The translations under genes and the position numbers were made by a program. Positions 12,650 through 25,995 of a stretch of DNA of 64,000 nt are shown here, in pieces. This stretch comes from Amblyornis subalaris (lineage: Eukaryota; Chordata; Aves; Passeriformes; Ptilonorhynchidae), in assembly GCA_018881555.1 (NCBI GenBank), contig JACAXG010000093.1, positions 310,001 to 374,000 on the forward strand, read 5' to 3'. Below the pieces are notes generated by a model that worked only from the letters and a program-made list of their open reading frames with translations, did not search any database and had not been told where the DNA came from. Every line of letters begins with the position of its first letter. Position 1 is the first letter of the stretch.

Positions 12650-12724
12650 CCAGAGTCATCCCCACCAGAGCCATCGCCACTGGAGCCATTGCCACCAGAA
12701 CCATCCCCACCAGAGCCATCGCCA
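12650..12724. repeat. 15-bp tandem repeat, 5 copies
   Basis: Five contiguous 15-bp units (consensus ccagagccatcgcca) start at 12650, 12665, 12680, 12695 and 12710 with no length change. As 15 is a multiple of 3, the plus strand reads a short Pro-Glu-Pro-Ser-type repeat, which I do not take as coding. Confidence 0.9.
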
Positions 12725-15556
12725 CAGCCTTGGCCTTATCCTTGCCCCAATCCCTCGAGCAGTTCTCTCCCCGCATGCTGTGAGTTCATCCCACCCCAAT
12801 CCCCGCTGAAGGTGACCCTCTTCACTTCTGCTCACAAAACTGTTTTTCATGGTGTCATCTGGGATGCAGAACCTTGGAGGCAACTGACAGCAATTCAGGG
12901 GAAGCTGTTCGCCACGAGGGCCTCCCTCATTAGAGTGGGGCCCTTGTGCCCTAGTGTGCAGGTGAGCCCCGATATCCTGAGCCCATCATCCTGCTCACGG
13001 CAGGCTTTATCCCTCTGTGGCTCATCTGCTCACTCAGTTCTGAGATGTGGAGTAGGAAACGGATTATTTTGGGCACTCTCAAGCAGTTGTGGTGTTTTAT
13101 TACAAGGAAAACTGCTATTTTAGGACTACGGAAACAGGCCTTAAAATATTGAAAGCCCAGAATACCTTGTGTTCTTCTTCTCCATCTCTCTGCTGGAAAA
13201 CATGGATGTGCACAGCAATCGGAGCAGCCCTGTCCCACCACCTTGTGCTGTGGGCACCAGCCCCGTCCTTCACATACGTGTCCTCGTGCAGCAGCAGCCG
13301 GTGTGTGGGTGAAGCACCGTCTGCCCCAGTATTTCACATGTGTTCTGGAGCGCTTGGAGCAGCTGGCACGAGCCCCCACTGTGCCCACGGCAAGGGCAGG
13401 TGCTCCTGGGCTGTCAGCCTGGAGGGCTTGGCGCTGCCTGCAGAGTGGGACAGCAGACAACCGCAGGCGGCTTTGCCAGCAGCTCTGAAGGTCGAGGTGT
13501 GCTTAGCTAAACAGCACGACTTCCTTTTGTGTACATGTTCTTCTGGACTTTTACAAGCTCCCCAGCCTTTATCCCAGCCCGTGGAGCTGCAGCGTTGTAC
13601 AGAGTGCTCGTATCCTCACGGCACGGGCGGCAGAGCTGGCAGCACCTCCCNGCCGGTCGCTGCCGAGGGGCTCCACGCTCACGTCCCCTGTGCCCAGCAG
13701 TCTCCTGCTGAGAGAAAAGTTTGTTGGTTTCGTGTACCAAGAGCTGCTACAGCAAGGCATGATCGCTTTGTAGAAAACCTGCATCGTCTCCGGCTCAGTC
13801 CTTCCGGCGTGTGACTCGCAGGGCACGCAGGCTCCGAGCAGTGAGTNCTGTGTGCTCAGAGAAACCATCTGTCAGGGGCTGGCAAGGAAGGACAGCCAGA
13901 GCGTTTGGCTGGCAGCTGCAGGTCTCCAGTGGCTTGTGAGTCAACACTGCAAGTCCTGAGCCACTGGTAAATCAGTGCCTCACCGGTCCCTGCAGCAGAG
14001 CCACTTGTGTCCCAGACAGGCTCCGATGGCTGTCTGTGATTTTGTTTTATTTTGCCAGATTGTGTGTGATGTTCGATGTGTACGAGAGCCAGGTGATATC
14101 AACAAGAGGCAGTGCTGCCGCTGCCCATCTCTGGCTGAAACCCCACCNCTTGAGTAGCTCAGACCACGTGGTTTGAGGGCTTCCCTGTCCCATGTTAGGT
14201 AGCTGTGTGCCGGACTTCAGTCTTCACGGATGCATCCAATGTGTCCTGTCACACTCAAGTATAACAAATCTAACAGCCCTGAGGGAAGGAGCTCTGTGAA
14301 CCTTGCCTGTCAGGACAAGATGAGATGCAACCAATACTTCCTACTTGTAAAGTCACCAAATGTTAAAATTTTCTTCCAAAATTTTGCCTGAACATAATGT
14401 TTTCCTTGAGCCGGAATGTGTCTCCACTCAAGGGGTTGGCGCTGCAGCCACCAAGCACCTTCTGCAGGCAGGTGGCTGGGAGCAGGAGCAGCCCGGGGTG
14501 GCACGGTGTGACATCAGGCAATGTCCTCAGCCACGTGTCACCACCGGCCACAGCTGCCGGCTGGGTACAGGCAGCTGACAGCTCAGACGAGCAGCAAAGC
14601 GGACAGNGAAGAAAAGCACCACCTTTTATCGACAAGCAAAGACTGGGCACCACCACAGCCCCAGCGCTGCTACAAGGTCAAGGGTGACCTGGTCTCCCTT
14701 AGGAGCTCCGGGAGACCCTCTGGGGGGAAACATTTTGGTCTGGGGCCGGGTTCCCCACCACCCGCCGTGCTGGGACGAGCACACGCCTGGACTCCAGCTG
14801 CAGTTCGGCTATTGTAAGCAATTCCCCAGGGCAGAAATCCCTGTGCAGAGCCCTGGCTGAGCTCTGCAGCTTCAACAGGCCCGAGGGACACGTTCTGACA
14901 GTTCCCGATCTCTTCTCCAGGATCTGTGAGTCAGAGGATGAAGTAAAATCACCCTTCCCTCTCTACAAAAAACCCAGCATTTTCCAAATGGTTAACATTC
15001 TGTGTGAATAAAACAAAAAAGTAGAGTCTGCTTCCCTGCAGCATTCCCACAGCTTTCCTGCAGTGTTCCCACAGATTTCTTGCCACTGCCGAGCTCTCCC
15101 GCTTGCTGTTCCAGGCTGCGGCCAGGAGATGGGATGCGCGGCACAGCGCGGAGCTGCGGGAACCCGCGGCCGGGCTGAGCCGCCCTGAGCCNCCCGGGCT
15201 GTCACGGGGTTCCGGAGCCGCAACCTCCAGCCAAGCCATAGGCAGCATTTTCCTGGTCTTTTCTGGAACTAGTGACTTGTGTTCGAACTGCTGAGAATGG
15301 TGAGCTTTAACCCGATGCAGCCCTGCATCCCCAACAATCCTGGGGGCTCCAAATAGCNGTTTGCTCAAAGTTAGGTTCACTTATTGGGCAGAAAACAAGG
15401 ATTTTGTCCAACACCCCTGAGACATTCCTATTTAGGGTTTTTTAAAAACCTCCTCTAAGTTTCCATCACTTCCTGATTTCTCACTGGTTTAACACCTCGC
15501 TGGGGCCACTGTGGGTTTCATGGGAAACCCCTGGCCATTTGGGGCCTCTTCTGCCA
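12725..15556. other. Intergenic sequence, no gene recognised
   Basis: GC-moderate unique sequence with a small CG-dense patch at about 15100-15235. A 241-codon plus-strand open frame at 13089-13814 contains an N and has no recognisable domain. It is most likely chance in GC-rich DNA. Confidence 0.5.
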
Positions 15557-15772
15557 AGGAACAGGCAACAGGATGAGAGGAAATGGCCTCAAGTTGTGCC
15601 AGGAGCGATTTAGGTTGGATATTATGGATAATTTCTTCACGGAAAGGGTTGTCCAGCCTTGGCACAGGCTGTCTAGAGAAGGGTGGAGTCCCCAGCCCTG
15701 GAAGGGTTAAAAAGCCATGTGGATGTGGCACCTGGGGACATGGGTTAGTGGTGGCCTTGGCAGTGCTGCAGG
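15557..15772 (+). mobile_element. CR1 LINE 3' fragment
   Basis: 'aggatgagaggaaatggcct', 'caagttgtgccagg', 'tttaggttggatattatgga', 'tttcttcacggaaaggg', 'ggacatgggttagtggtgg' and 'ccttggcagtgctgc' follow the CR1 3' consensus in order. It lacks the very 3' tail. Confidence 0.9.
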
Positions 15773-18339
15773 CACACATACTGTGGCTTGCTGGGAGCTG
15801 CACAGCCCATTGTCCCTGCCCCCCTGCACAGGATCCCTGCTTCATCCCCACTGCGGGGCTCCCCGACCCCTGGCCCTGCTCCTGACTGTCCCTCGGGCTC
15901 GGTTCAGCCGTGAATACAAACCTGATTCTCAGTGGTTGAATGGCATGGCTGTGGCACAGCAGGACTGAAGTGCTCCTCTTTGCATCCATACTTGAATTTT
16001 ACAAGTGAAATGCAACCCTCAGAAGAGCCAGCACAGGTTCTGCTCCAAACATGGAGCAGCCATTTGGAGAAAAATGTTATTTCATTTGATATTTTTATCC
16101 TGCAGCTGCAATTTAATTCCTCAATCCCCACAGCAGCCAGTTTTCTTGTAAATTAACAGCATGAAATATATTAGGAAATTAAAGTAGCTTCTTTGGCACT
16201 CATGTTTTTGTGCCTTCTTATCTTCCTGGTCTATTTTTAGAATAGATGTTATTGATCAGAATCTCATAAAAATGATTTATAGTAGTTAATAATTAGTGTA
16301 TTAATGCACCAAACTGCAGCAAAATTAACGCAGGCTGTGTTTGCTGGGCTGGATTCAGCACTGCGCACTGGAGCAGCAGCAAAACCAAGCACCAAAGCTG
16401 TGAGGGATGTCCCGGGAGAGTGTTCTTGTGCTGGGAGATGCCAGGGGTAACACCGTGGAACCTTTGCCATCCTGTTCCATTCCCAGCCCAGGGTGGCCAG
16501 GGGAGCTGCAGTCACTGGGGTGGGAGTGGACCAGTGGGGGCTGAAGTGGTGTGGATCACTGGGACCGAAGGAAAACACACTGAACATTGACAAGGTTAAA
16601 CAGAAATTCTTTGGACAACTGAATTCTGCTGCAGCATGAAGAGCCTGACTCCTCTGGCACAGTAAGGACCAGGGCAAGGGGACATGGCCCGGTGGAACAT
16701 CACCAGTGCTTGTCCCTGCATCCCTGTGGAATGTTCCTGGGGCTGGGGAGGGACCCCCAGTGCAGGGCTGTGCTGTGTCTCTGTGACTTCCCCCCACCAA
16801 TCCATGCCTGGGGCTGATGCTATCTCACACAAGGTCACATTAACATCGCTCCAAAGCACTGCCCTGTCATGAGTTCTTATCCCAGAGCTCATGGCATGAG
16901 CAGATCCCAGGATCTGCTCTATGGATCCCAGTCTCACTGTAGCGCAGGATTATCTGTCCTGTCTGTGCTACTCCCCCATCCCTTCCCTCTACATTGGCAC
17001 AAAACCATCACAAGTGGAACAGCTCTTAAGCCAAAGTCCTCGGCATTCCCACTCAGTGCTGAGAGCAGGTCAGTATGTGGGTTTGAAGTGGCTTATAACC
17101 ACCTTGTGAGGAACCACAGCTCTCAGGATAGCACATTTTTGAGCACAGAGAAAGTTTCAGACCACCAGCCTCTTGCAGTTTGGTTCTAATAAGCCACTGG
17201 AACAGAACCGTGTTTCTTCAGACATTACCAGGCGCAACTCAAACCCAGCAGGATGGACTTGTCAAGGAATCAAAACTGAGATTGCAGGGACCACTGAAGA
17301 CCCCTGTGAGATCTACAATGCTTTGGTGGCAGCTTTGTACGCCTCATCACTGGGACCTGGGAAAAACGGGGTCGGGCTGGTGACTCACAGCTGTTCTGGC
17401 AGCCAGGCACCCGGAGCACTCCGATTTATGTCTTCAGGACACACCAAAGCAAACCTGGAGCTGCGCAGCCTTGCACTGCTTCAGCACCAAGGAAGTGTCA
17501 AAGCAGCACAAACCCACCATTTCACATCCCATCCAGCTCCCAGGCAGGCTGGATACCCTCCGGTGACCCAGCTGAAAGGAAAAACAGGATGTTTTCCTGC
17601 ATCAGAAACCTCTGACTGACCCAAATGAGCTCTGGGAAATGGTGACAGAGCAGATGACAGGACTGAAGGGGTTTGTCATGTAGTAAAATGCTAAGTATAC
17701 TAACAGGCCCTTTATCGTGGAATACACCAGCTTGNAGAGGGAGCACAATGTGATCCACGCTTTGATCGCAAGGGCTGGCCCTTCCTTCCTGGACAAATAG
17801 CACCATGAATTTGGCGAGACAAGTTCTCCCTCTACGGATCTTTTTGGTAGTGATGAAAACCTGTAACAACTAGCCTTGTGCCTTTGCCACAGTCCCTTGA
17901 TTTCAGACATCTGCAGAAGCTGAATACCCACAGAAAACACAAGGAAGAGGCAGGTTCCTCATGATGCCATAGAAATAGAGGTTGGGGTCCTTTCCTTGCA
18001 CCCTTTACAGAATCAAGCAGGTAAAATACCAGCACTAAGTTACCAACAGCTGCTCTGAAATAATTCTGGGGTATTTTTGGGGTTTTTTTGGTTTCTTTTC
18101 CTCCCTCCAGTGTATCTCCATCCCATCCTGAGAGCTAAAACACCGGGAGCCCCGTCCGGGATCAGAACACTGTCAGGTTCTTAAAATACTAATCTATGCT
18201 CCAGAAAGATATCCCCAAAGTCCAGAGAATATTTCATCCGTCAGTGATCATTGTCAGCGTTTCACAATGGAGCAGAGTCTCCCCATGCTGAGGGGAGATA
18301 GGGTTTGCTGCTCAGGAGGTGGGAGATGAGCAGGGGACA

Positions 18340-18910
18340 CTGGGTGCCGCGGGTCACACACGGCCTCTTGCTGGGACTGCGGCCAGGGCTCCTGATCCGG
18401 TACTTTCCAGTTCATCAGCACATTTGGATTATTCTCCGACAGGAGGGATATGCAGACAGCAGCACTTCAGGCTCAGCGCTGCTGCAACACGAGCTGCGCT
18501 GGGCAGGGAGCGCCGCGCCGGCTCGCACTGCGGCGGCACCGGGATGCGGGGGCGTGGAGGGGCTGCCCGCCGCTCCCATCCCACTCCTCCCACACACAGC
18601 GACAGGGACCAGGCACCGCCGAGGGACAGGTGCCCACTACCGCCTTCCCCTGCTCGGGATGGCTTCAGGTGGTTCCACAGGCGAGCTGCTCGAGCCCCTG
18701 CCCCGGGCTCACTGCCGGGGAGACAGAGCCAGACCCATGGAGCGGAACGGTCCGGGGAGACAGAGCCGGTCGAACGGAGCGGAACGGTCCGGCCTCGCCC
18801 GGAGAATCTCACCCCAGACCCGGCACTTTGGACTCTGCCTCAGCGAGGATGAGGGACACGCTGGGAGCTGTGTTCGTCCGGCCCAGAGGATGGTCAGGGC
18901 CGTACGTCAG
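18340..18910. promoter_or_regulatory. Orphan CpG island
   Basis: About 48 CG dinucleotides counted by eye in about 570 bp, with G+C well above the flanks and a sharp rise and fall. It includes a 37-bp tandem duplication at 18715-18788. This has the profile of an unmethylated promoter, yet no known first exon is recognisable on either strand. It may belong to a non-coding transcript or a distal enhancer. Confidence 0.5.
18715..18788. repeat. 37-bp tandem duplication inside the CpG island
   Basis: Copies at 18715-18751 and 18752-18788 share 32 of 37 bases. Both contain gagacagagcc and gagcggaacggtccgg (the latter completed by the following bases). The differences are confined to the central ten bases. 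Confidence 0.9.
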
Positions 18911-21900
18911 CAGTGACACAGGGTGGCACAGTGCCCAGGTAGCTCTGTGGATCACTGACCTCTCCCTCACCACTCGCCTTTGGTAGATCAGCTCTTGGCC
19001 TTGTTTCCATCTGCAGATCCCGTGCTGCTTCCAGTATAGCACGGCTGCTCTCCAGCGCTCATGGGGTGCTCATTCTGGGCAGGGAAAGCCAAGGGAACGC
19101 CAGGCAGGGTGAGAAGGGGTCCAGCCTGTCCTTGGCAGTGCTGACTCTGAGCAGTGATACCAAGAACCACTGAGACAGCTTAGATGGAGCTTAAGAAAAG
19201 ACAAATATTTCTTAGGTAAATTCAGTCTTCCCGTGGAAAAGCAGCAAGGATAGAAAAAAAAGGAAAATAGAATGAACACATACACAAAAGCTGCTTGACA
19301 CCAGTATCACAGCCTGGCCATGCACAGCCCACCATCCTCCCTGTTTGCTCTTCTATTTTTAGGAAGAGTTTAAGTTTTATTTGGTAATTTTTCAGAAATC
19401 AATACAGCCGTTCATATGAGGGTTCAGTGTGTTAATAAATAAACCAGACAAAGGAAACCCAGTAACGACCCTTCTCAGTTTCATAAATTCACCTGCTGCA
19501 GAGCTCACTGGTTACAGTCCATCCCAATCCCAGGCACACACTCTGTAACTGGAGTCCGAGCCCTGTTTTCAGAGGTGGCCTCAATTCCTGGGATTCCCCT
19601 GAGATGCCTCTGTGGAAGCCTTCATGATTTCTGAACAGAAAATTGCTGCACAAGGACTTCCTTATAACCCTGAGCCCTTTCAGAAGGTACCGGACTGCAT
19701 TGCAGCCTGAAAGCAAAAGGAGATTTTCCTTCTAAGGTTCCACAGAACTTCCAACTCCTGCACTTCTATTTCCTGATTTGTTATTTTTATTATTATTTAG
19801 TTAATTTGATAGTAGATAAAGAAGAACCTACCAGCAGCTTTGCCTTCTGCAGCCCAGGTTTCTGAAAGCATAAACCCCTGGCTTTACAGACCTGCAGTGC
19901 AAGGACCTGAGGAGCTCTGGGTGACCTACATTTTACAGCCAGGAGCCATTCTCCAGCAGCCAGGGCTGCCTGCCTGCATGCACACAACAGCAAGAACCGA
20001 GGTAGCTCAGGACAAACCAGCCTGAAAACATTCAGATCCCCAGCTAGGGGTACAGATGACAAACTCTGAAGTGTAGCACTGCTGTGCTCAACTTACCTGG
20101 GTGAAACAAGATGCAGACAACTCCCTGCAGAAACCTGTCAGTGACCAAGCTGAGTCAGCCATCTCTCCCAGGGGTGTCAGACATAACAAGAGCCCAGCAA
20201 CCCACAGCAGCCCTGGGCTGGGCTGAAACGGGCTCCTGAGCATGGGTGGAGGGGGCCCAGGTGCGGCTGGTCAGAGACGTTACGGCTTTTCTGTGTTCAT
20301 GGGTCTCCAATGTCAGGCAGCTTGGGGAGGCTGTTTTACTTCCTATTTATTTCTGTAGAATTGGCCATCAGTGAGTGCTGTGCCACGGTGCCAGCTGGGC
20401 AGAGAAGGGTGGGTGTCCTGCATGCTGGGATGGCAGGAGGTGCCACCTACTTGGAGCACCTCAGGGCTACCCAAGTCTGTGCTAACGTGTGCTGGAGATG
20501 GTGGAGGTTCTGGAAGTGCTGCAGAAGTGGAGCTGTTGGAAGCACTGGAGGTATGGAGTGAGGGTGGGTGGTACTGGCCAGCATGATATGCTAAGGGCCC
20601 TGCTCCTGCCTCAATTTCCCTCTGTAGCCGCATCAGCCTGGAAGGATTGCTGTCATTTTCTCCGTTGGCATGCAGTGACCAGCCTTAAGGCAGCAGCTCA
20701 CGCATGGCAGGAATTAACTCAGCCAGAGAGGAATCTCCTGTGGGAAATGCTGTCATTTTGACACTAGATTTAATCCAAAATGAGGGTGGAAAGTGGAGAC
20801 ACGGAGCAGTTTCACAAGACTTCAGCTCAACAACAGCTAAATGAGCTGTACCGGCAGTCGGAAATCTCAGCGTGAAACTCTGATTTGAAATCTTTAATTT
20901 CAAATTACCATTTTAGAAGCCCAATTTAGGGAAAGATGCTCTCTGCTGCTCAAACTATTCCAGTGAGAAATGTTTCAACCAACTTTAATACTGAACATGC
21001 AGGAGCTTAATATGTGACAACCAATGTGACTGTACCCGTGTGNGCTGTTCTGCATGGGAAGAGCAGCTATTTCTTGTCTCTTTTCCATAAAGTCCTGTGT
21101 AGAATAAAGTAAATTTCATGGAAATATGGATGGATGCTATCAGAGAAACCCATCTGAAACTCAGATGGATGCCGCCAAACACTGACTGTGTCTCTTTTAA
21201 TCAACTCCCATTCCAACCTAATTTGTATTGATCATGAACACAGAGATGGGTTTCAGACCAACCGTGCCGCTCCTGTTTGCAAACAGTTGCTTTGCATTTA
21301 CAAACTGCTGGATTTTCATGTCCTCAAGGGTAAAAAAATCTGGTAATAAAGTATTCTGATATATGGGTGCTCCAGAACTTTCTGGAATAGAGTACTGAAG
21401 CAAATAGGCACCCTACATCCCTCTTGGCTTGCTTTCTTAGAGAGCACCAAACCCGGCATTTACTAGCGATTTAAATGACTATTCTTTTAAAGCTGATCCA
21501 GCATGGAAGCCAATAACCCCTTCCATCAGCTGTTCTACCATTTTATAAAAGCTCTGACAAATCTCTGCCTTAGGATCTTCTCCATGTCAGCCAGAGGGTG
21601 CCCAGCAGGTAACAGAACCCCTGGAGAGTGTTGGAAATGCCGGGGCAAGCAGGCTGATGTCCACGCGTCAGGGGCAGTGCGGGGACATGGGGCCAAGGGG
21701 GCTGTGGGGACTGACCCCTGCCCCAGGGGAATGCTGCCCCCAGGGTGCTGTGCCCCTGGCAGCGCCACCGCTGCCACCGTCCTCAGGAGAGCTGGGGCCT
21801 GGTTTGCAACCAGCAGGGTGAGTTGCTGGAAGTCTTCCTGCAAGTGAGCTCATCTGGCATCCCTCGGAATAAAGCATTATCAGTGTTTGATGTTTCACTC

Positions 21901-24411
21901 CTCAAATCCACTGTTATTTGCTTTCTTTATGCTCAAACCCAGAAGAAACAAGAAAATTGAAGTGAAAGGGTGCCCAGACAAACCACTGCCCACAGTCTGT
22001 GCCACAGTGGCAGCAATGCCCGGAGCCCATCACCTCCAGCTCTCCCTTTGCAGGGGGTGGACAGCCTTTGTCCGACCCGCTCCATCCGTGGGTGCGTGGC
22101 TGGAGCTGAGCCATTTTTCCTGAGCAGAAGTGCTGTCGTTCCGTGCNGGGCTCGCAGAGAGGCCCCAGCCCAGGAACACGGCAGGCAGACAGGAATCACA
22201 GCCACGGGGATATGCCACTGTCATACTAATAAGGAGATTTCCACAGTCCATTGGATATGCAGTCAGACGAGAACACAATCCATCTGGGAACACAGTGCTA
22301 CGAGAATGCTTGGGCTCTGTGTAAGAAGTCACAACCCACCAGCCAAAACCAGGGCCCAGGTGCCAGAACCCTTTGGATTTTACTGCCAGTCACAAGGTTC
22401 CCTGGAAGCCCTGGTGGCAGCAGCCCTGAGAGTTCAGCAGGACAGGGCTCTGACAGGGAGAGGGGTTTCTGCTGGGGGAAAGCAGGGTTGTCTGGGGGTG
22501 CCACTGCCATGATGGGCAGGGAAACAACTGGGTCCCGGAAATGGGCAGATGCTGCTGATGTGCCACCGAATCACCCTTCAGTAGGCACTCCTCTGGCAAG
22601 AGATGTTTCAATAATTCATTACCTGCCATAATTTAAAAGCCCCACTCTGAGTTTGTGGCTGTCTTCCTCTTGTTCAGCTTTTCCACCAAAAGAGAAAAAA
22701 AGTCACTATTCTTTTAATTTCAATCACAATCAATATCAATCTATACAGTCCAAGGTTCATTGCTTTCAGGCAACTGCTCATAAATATTCATTAGAGAATT
22801 AAAGAGCTATTAACAAGGGTAACTGTTGAGGAGCATTTATTAACTGTCTTCCACAAGAAATGAAATTTGCATTTCTTGGTGTGGAAACCCACTATGAGCA
22901 ATGGCTCCTTGCATGACAATAAACCCTCAGGTAAAAGCTGGTGGGGAGGCAGGAACCCCCCAGTGCTCACACAAAGGGTGGAGCGGATATCTTCAGCTTT
23001 ATGGATCAGATGAAAGAAGACTTCTGGTGACCCTGACTCACTTTGTCCTGCCCNACCCCAGCACCCTGCCCCTCTGCTCCCTGTGCTGCAGCAGCACAAA
23101 ATTCATCTCTTCGGTGACTGTGATTCATCCTGATTTGCATATCATGGTCACTGCCTCCACATTTCCTCTAATTAATTCCCCAGGAGGACGCTTCGCCCTG
23201 CCGGCTGCACGGTGATAAGTTCTGCTCGTATTTATCACAGCACTAGGCTGGTGTCCGTGTGGGGACCGGGCTGCCAGGGTGTGTGCCCGCTGGTGGCAAT
23301 GAGGGGATTGGGCATCTCACACCCCTAGACGTGGCTTTGCACTGGGGGCTCTGTGCCTGTTCCCCCCTTGCACACAGGAACCTTTGTTATCCACTCACAC
23401 TGGACCTGGCAGGTCCATCACCTGAGCATTGGTCCCTGGAGTCACCCACNGGAACAGGGTAGGGCTCCAGGGATTTTAGCTAAGAACCCAGGCAAGGCTT
23501 TCTTAGCTAAAGCCAAGGGTCTTGGTGGGGAGCAGCAGGAAAATTATCATTTTGGGGCCAATGAAAGTGAATTAACAGGCAGGCTGTGTCTCTGAGGGCT
23601 GCCACCAGCCCCGTGCGTGAGAGTTCCCTGCGTGCTGATCCCCAAGGCCATGCGGCACGGCTGAGGCTGTGGAGCTGGTGATTTTCCTGCAGCTGCAGCA
23701 CATGGAAATGCATAAGGGAATCCCAGGGGAGGATCTGTTATGTGAAGCAATTATTTCTCAACTTGAAAGACAAGGCAGGAATCACATCCTCTCATGGGTC
23801 TCATAAAGCACAATTTCATAATTAATTATCTGCTCCTTGGCATTTGTAAAATCAAGGTGTCTGGAAACAGTGAATCTGGCACAGCCTGAGGCTCCCCTCA
23901 GCTGGGGTCATCATAATACATGAGATTTTACCCAATGGATGAGCAGCTACTGGGTTTTGGCCTGCGACTCCCAGACCCTGTGGGTCTAAGGGGCCCACAA
24001 GATGCAGGAGTGTTCTCAGCAGCCTGGAATTCATTTGGCTCCAATGGAGAATTTCTAGGGCTCTGCACGAGGAAGGAAATATGAAAACCAACAGCAGAGG
24101 AGGTGCCTTTGCTTTAGGGCTTATTTGACGCTGCAGACTGCNGCCTTGGGAAAGGGAGAGACACTGGGCTCTCCAAGTTCCCACCGGTGATTTCTCTTTC
24201 CTGGGTCTGAACCATCACAGTGGGGCATTGCAGCGGGAGGAACAGACCCACTGAGCTAATCCTGACTGCCAGAACTCCTGCAGGGAACTGAAGTCCCATT
24301 CTGCTCCCATCAAATTAGCCATAAGTTATTTCCTCCCTCTCTGAATAGGTATATTTGAAATTACAAAGTAACTGTGGCCAGGAGCTCTCATATTTTTCTG
24401 TAAAACCACAG

Positions 24412-24536
24412 NGAGCTATATATAAATATAGATATGCATACACATGCACCCAAACAGCTGTTTATATATATTTTTATATATATATATATATACAAAAAAA
24501 AATACACACACATAAAAAAACATATAAGCAAGCTAA
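24412..24536. repeat. AT-rich simple repeat (TA)n with A-rich and CA-rich flanks
   Basis: Alternating TA tracts (tttatatatatttttatata region at 24461-24492) are followed by A-runs and short (CA)n. The stretch is likely unstable in length and could form cruciform or melted DNA. Confidence 0.85.
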
Positions 24537-25884
24537 TCCAAAGACTGGCAGTGGGGATCACGTTCAGGTGTTGACAGTGNCCAGTGAGTGCCTGCTTCTC
24601 TACACTGGCACTGTGCCAACCTCAACAGCCATGTGCTGGGGCCCTGGGANATAAGGGGTATGGATATTTCTCCCTCTCCCAGATGAGTGACAGGGAAGCA
24701 ATACACATATAAATGCATACACACGTACACTTTGGAAAAAACTGTGTCTCACTTTACACACTTTTTCAAAGCCAAACTTTGTGCCTCCATACTGTTGGGG
24801 TGACTCTCCCAAAGAATCCTGAGTCACAGCCCTGGAACAAAGGCCAGTGGCAAACAGGATGCTGAGGGTTGGTCTGCAGTCATGAAAGTTAGGAAACATT
24901 TTCTGACTTTCAGGAATGATTCATGACTTTTACATTTTTGGGTCAGACATTTTCCTTAGTCACCAGCAGGGTTTCAGTGACAGATGAGCCTTTCGCAGCC
25001 TTCGGCTCTCATTTTCAAATCCAGACTTTGTAACTTCATCCCAGAACTGTATGTTATGGAACTCGGTTTTTTTCTCTGTCTGAAGATGTTGTTAATCTGT
25101 CCAGTTTTAACTTGCAGAAAAACCTGAGACTTGCCATGACTTTCTCCTCTGTCTCAGGACACTGCAGTGGCCCTTGCAGGGACACTTTGTCAGGGCAGAG
25201 ATGTGGCTCCTGCTGGTGGGTGCTGTATGTTTCCTCCAGGCATTGTCCTCTCACAGCCTTTCTCCTGTGTGTAAGTTCACTATAAAACACAAAGCTAAAA
25301 GCTGGAATTAAATTAAATCCAAGGGAAGGTAACATTCAGAGTTAGCTTGATGTAATATAAAGATTTAAAATATGCATACAAGAGGTTGAAAGTAAAGACT
25401 AAGTATTTACAAATGTAGGTCACAACTCCCTCAGTCAGAAGCAGGGACACTGGGAACTGGGAGGGAATCGGGACAGAATCGGGGTGGCNCCAGTGGCCCC
25501 CAGCCCTCAGCAGCGCTCGAGCAGGTGGCCCCAGTGCTCAGGAACGCCGGCTGCTGCCCCCCTGCCCACCAGTGCCTGTCACACTTGAGGGTAAATACCA
25601 GGTCATGACAAGTGACTAATAACAGCCCTGGCATAAAAACCTGGAGTTTGTCGCTGTGCTGTGTGGAAATGTGACGCTGCCGTGAGGATTCAGTGCCGTT
25701 ATGGGAAGTCGTGGTGTCCAGTGCGATTTTGTCTGTTCTGTAGCTGCGCAGGGAGCAATGCCATGGATAACCCNTACTCTCAAGGGCAGGATACCTGAGA
25801 AACCTGGATTGGTGGTGAACAGAAATTGGGCAAATCGGAAGGGATAAATTAAATTATTAAAGAAAAACTCCAGGTGTCACCAGG

Positions 25885-25995
25885 CAATGCAGACACCAGA
25901 CAGCCTGAGAGAGCTGGGACTGTTCAGTGGGGAGAAGAGAAGGCTCCAGGGAGATCTTACAGCCCCTTCTAGTGCTTAAACAGGCTCCAAGAGAG
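25885..25995 (+). mobile_element. CR1 LINE internal fragment
   Basis: 'gctgggactgttcagtgggg', 'agaagagaaggctccaggga', 'cagccccttctagtgct' and 'aggctccaagagag' correspond to the CR1 segment usually reading 'gttcagcctggagaagagaa' and 'agccccttccagtgcctaaa'. The copy is degraded and short. Confidence 0.75.

Larger units (their letters stand above)
15773..24411. other. Intergenic sequence, no gene recognised
   Basis: It contains the CpG island at 18340-18910 with a 37-bp duplication, and AT-rich segments at about 22690-22880 and 23755-23850 that look like candidate conserved elements (TTAATTA and AATTAATTATC cores). Open frames have no recognisable family. No CR1 copy was recognised in this interval. 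Confidence 0.5.

Noticed and set aside
13089..13814. 241-codon plus-strand open frame
   Set aside because: No recognisable domain, contains an N, and overlapping frames of similar length exist on both strands. Consistent with chance in GC-rich DNA.
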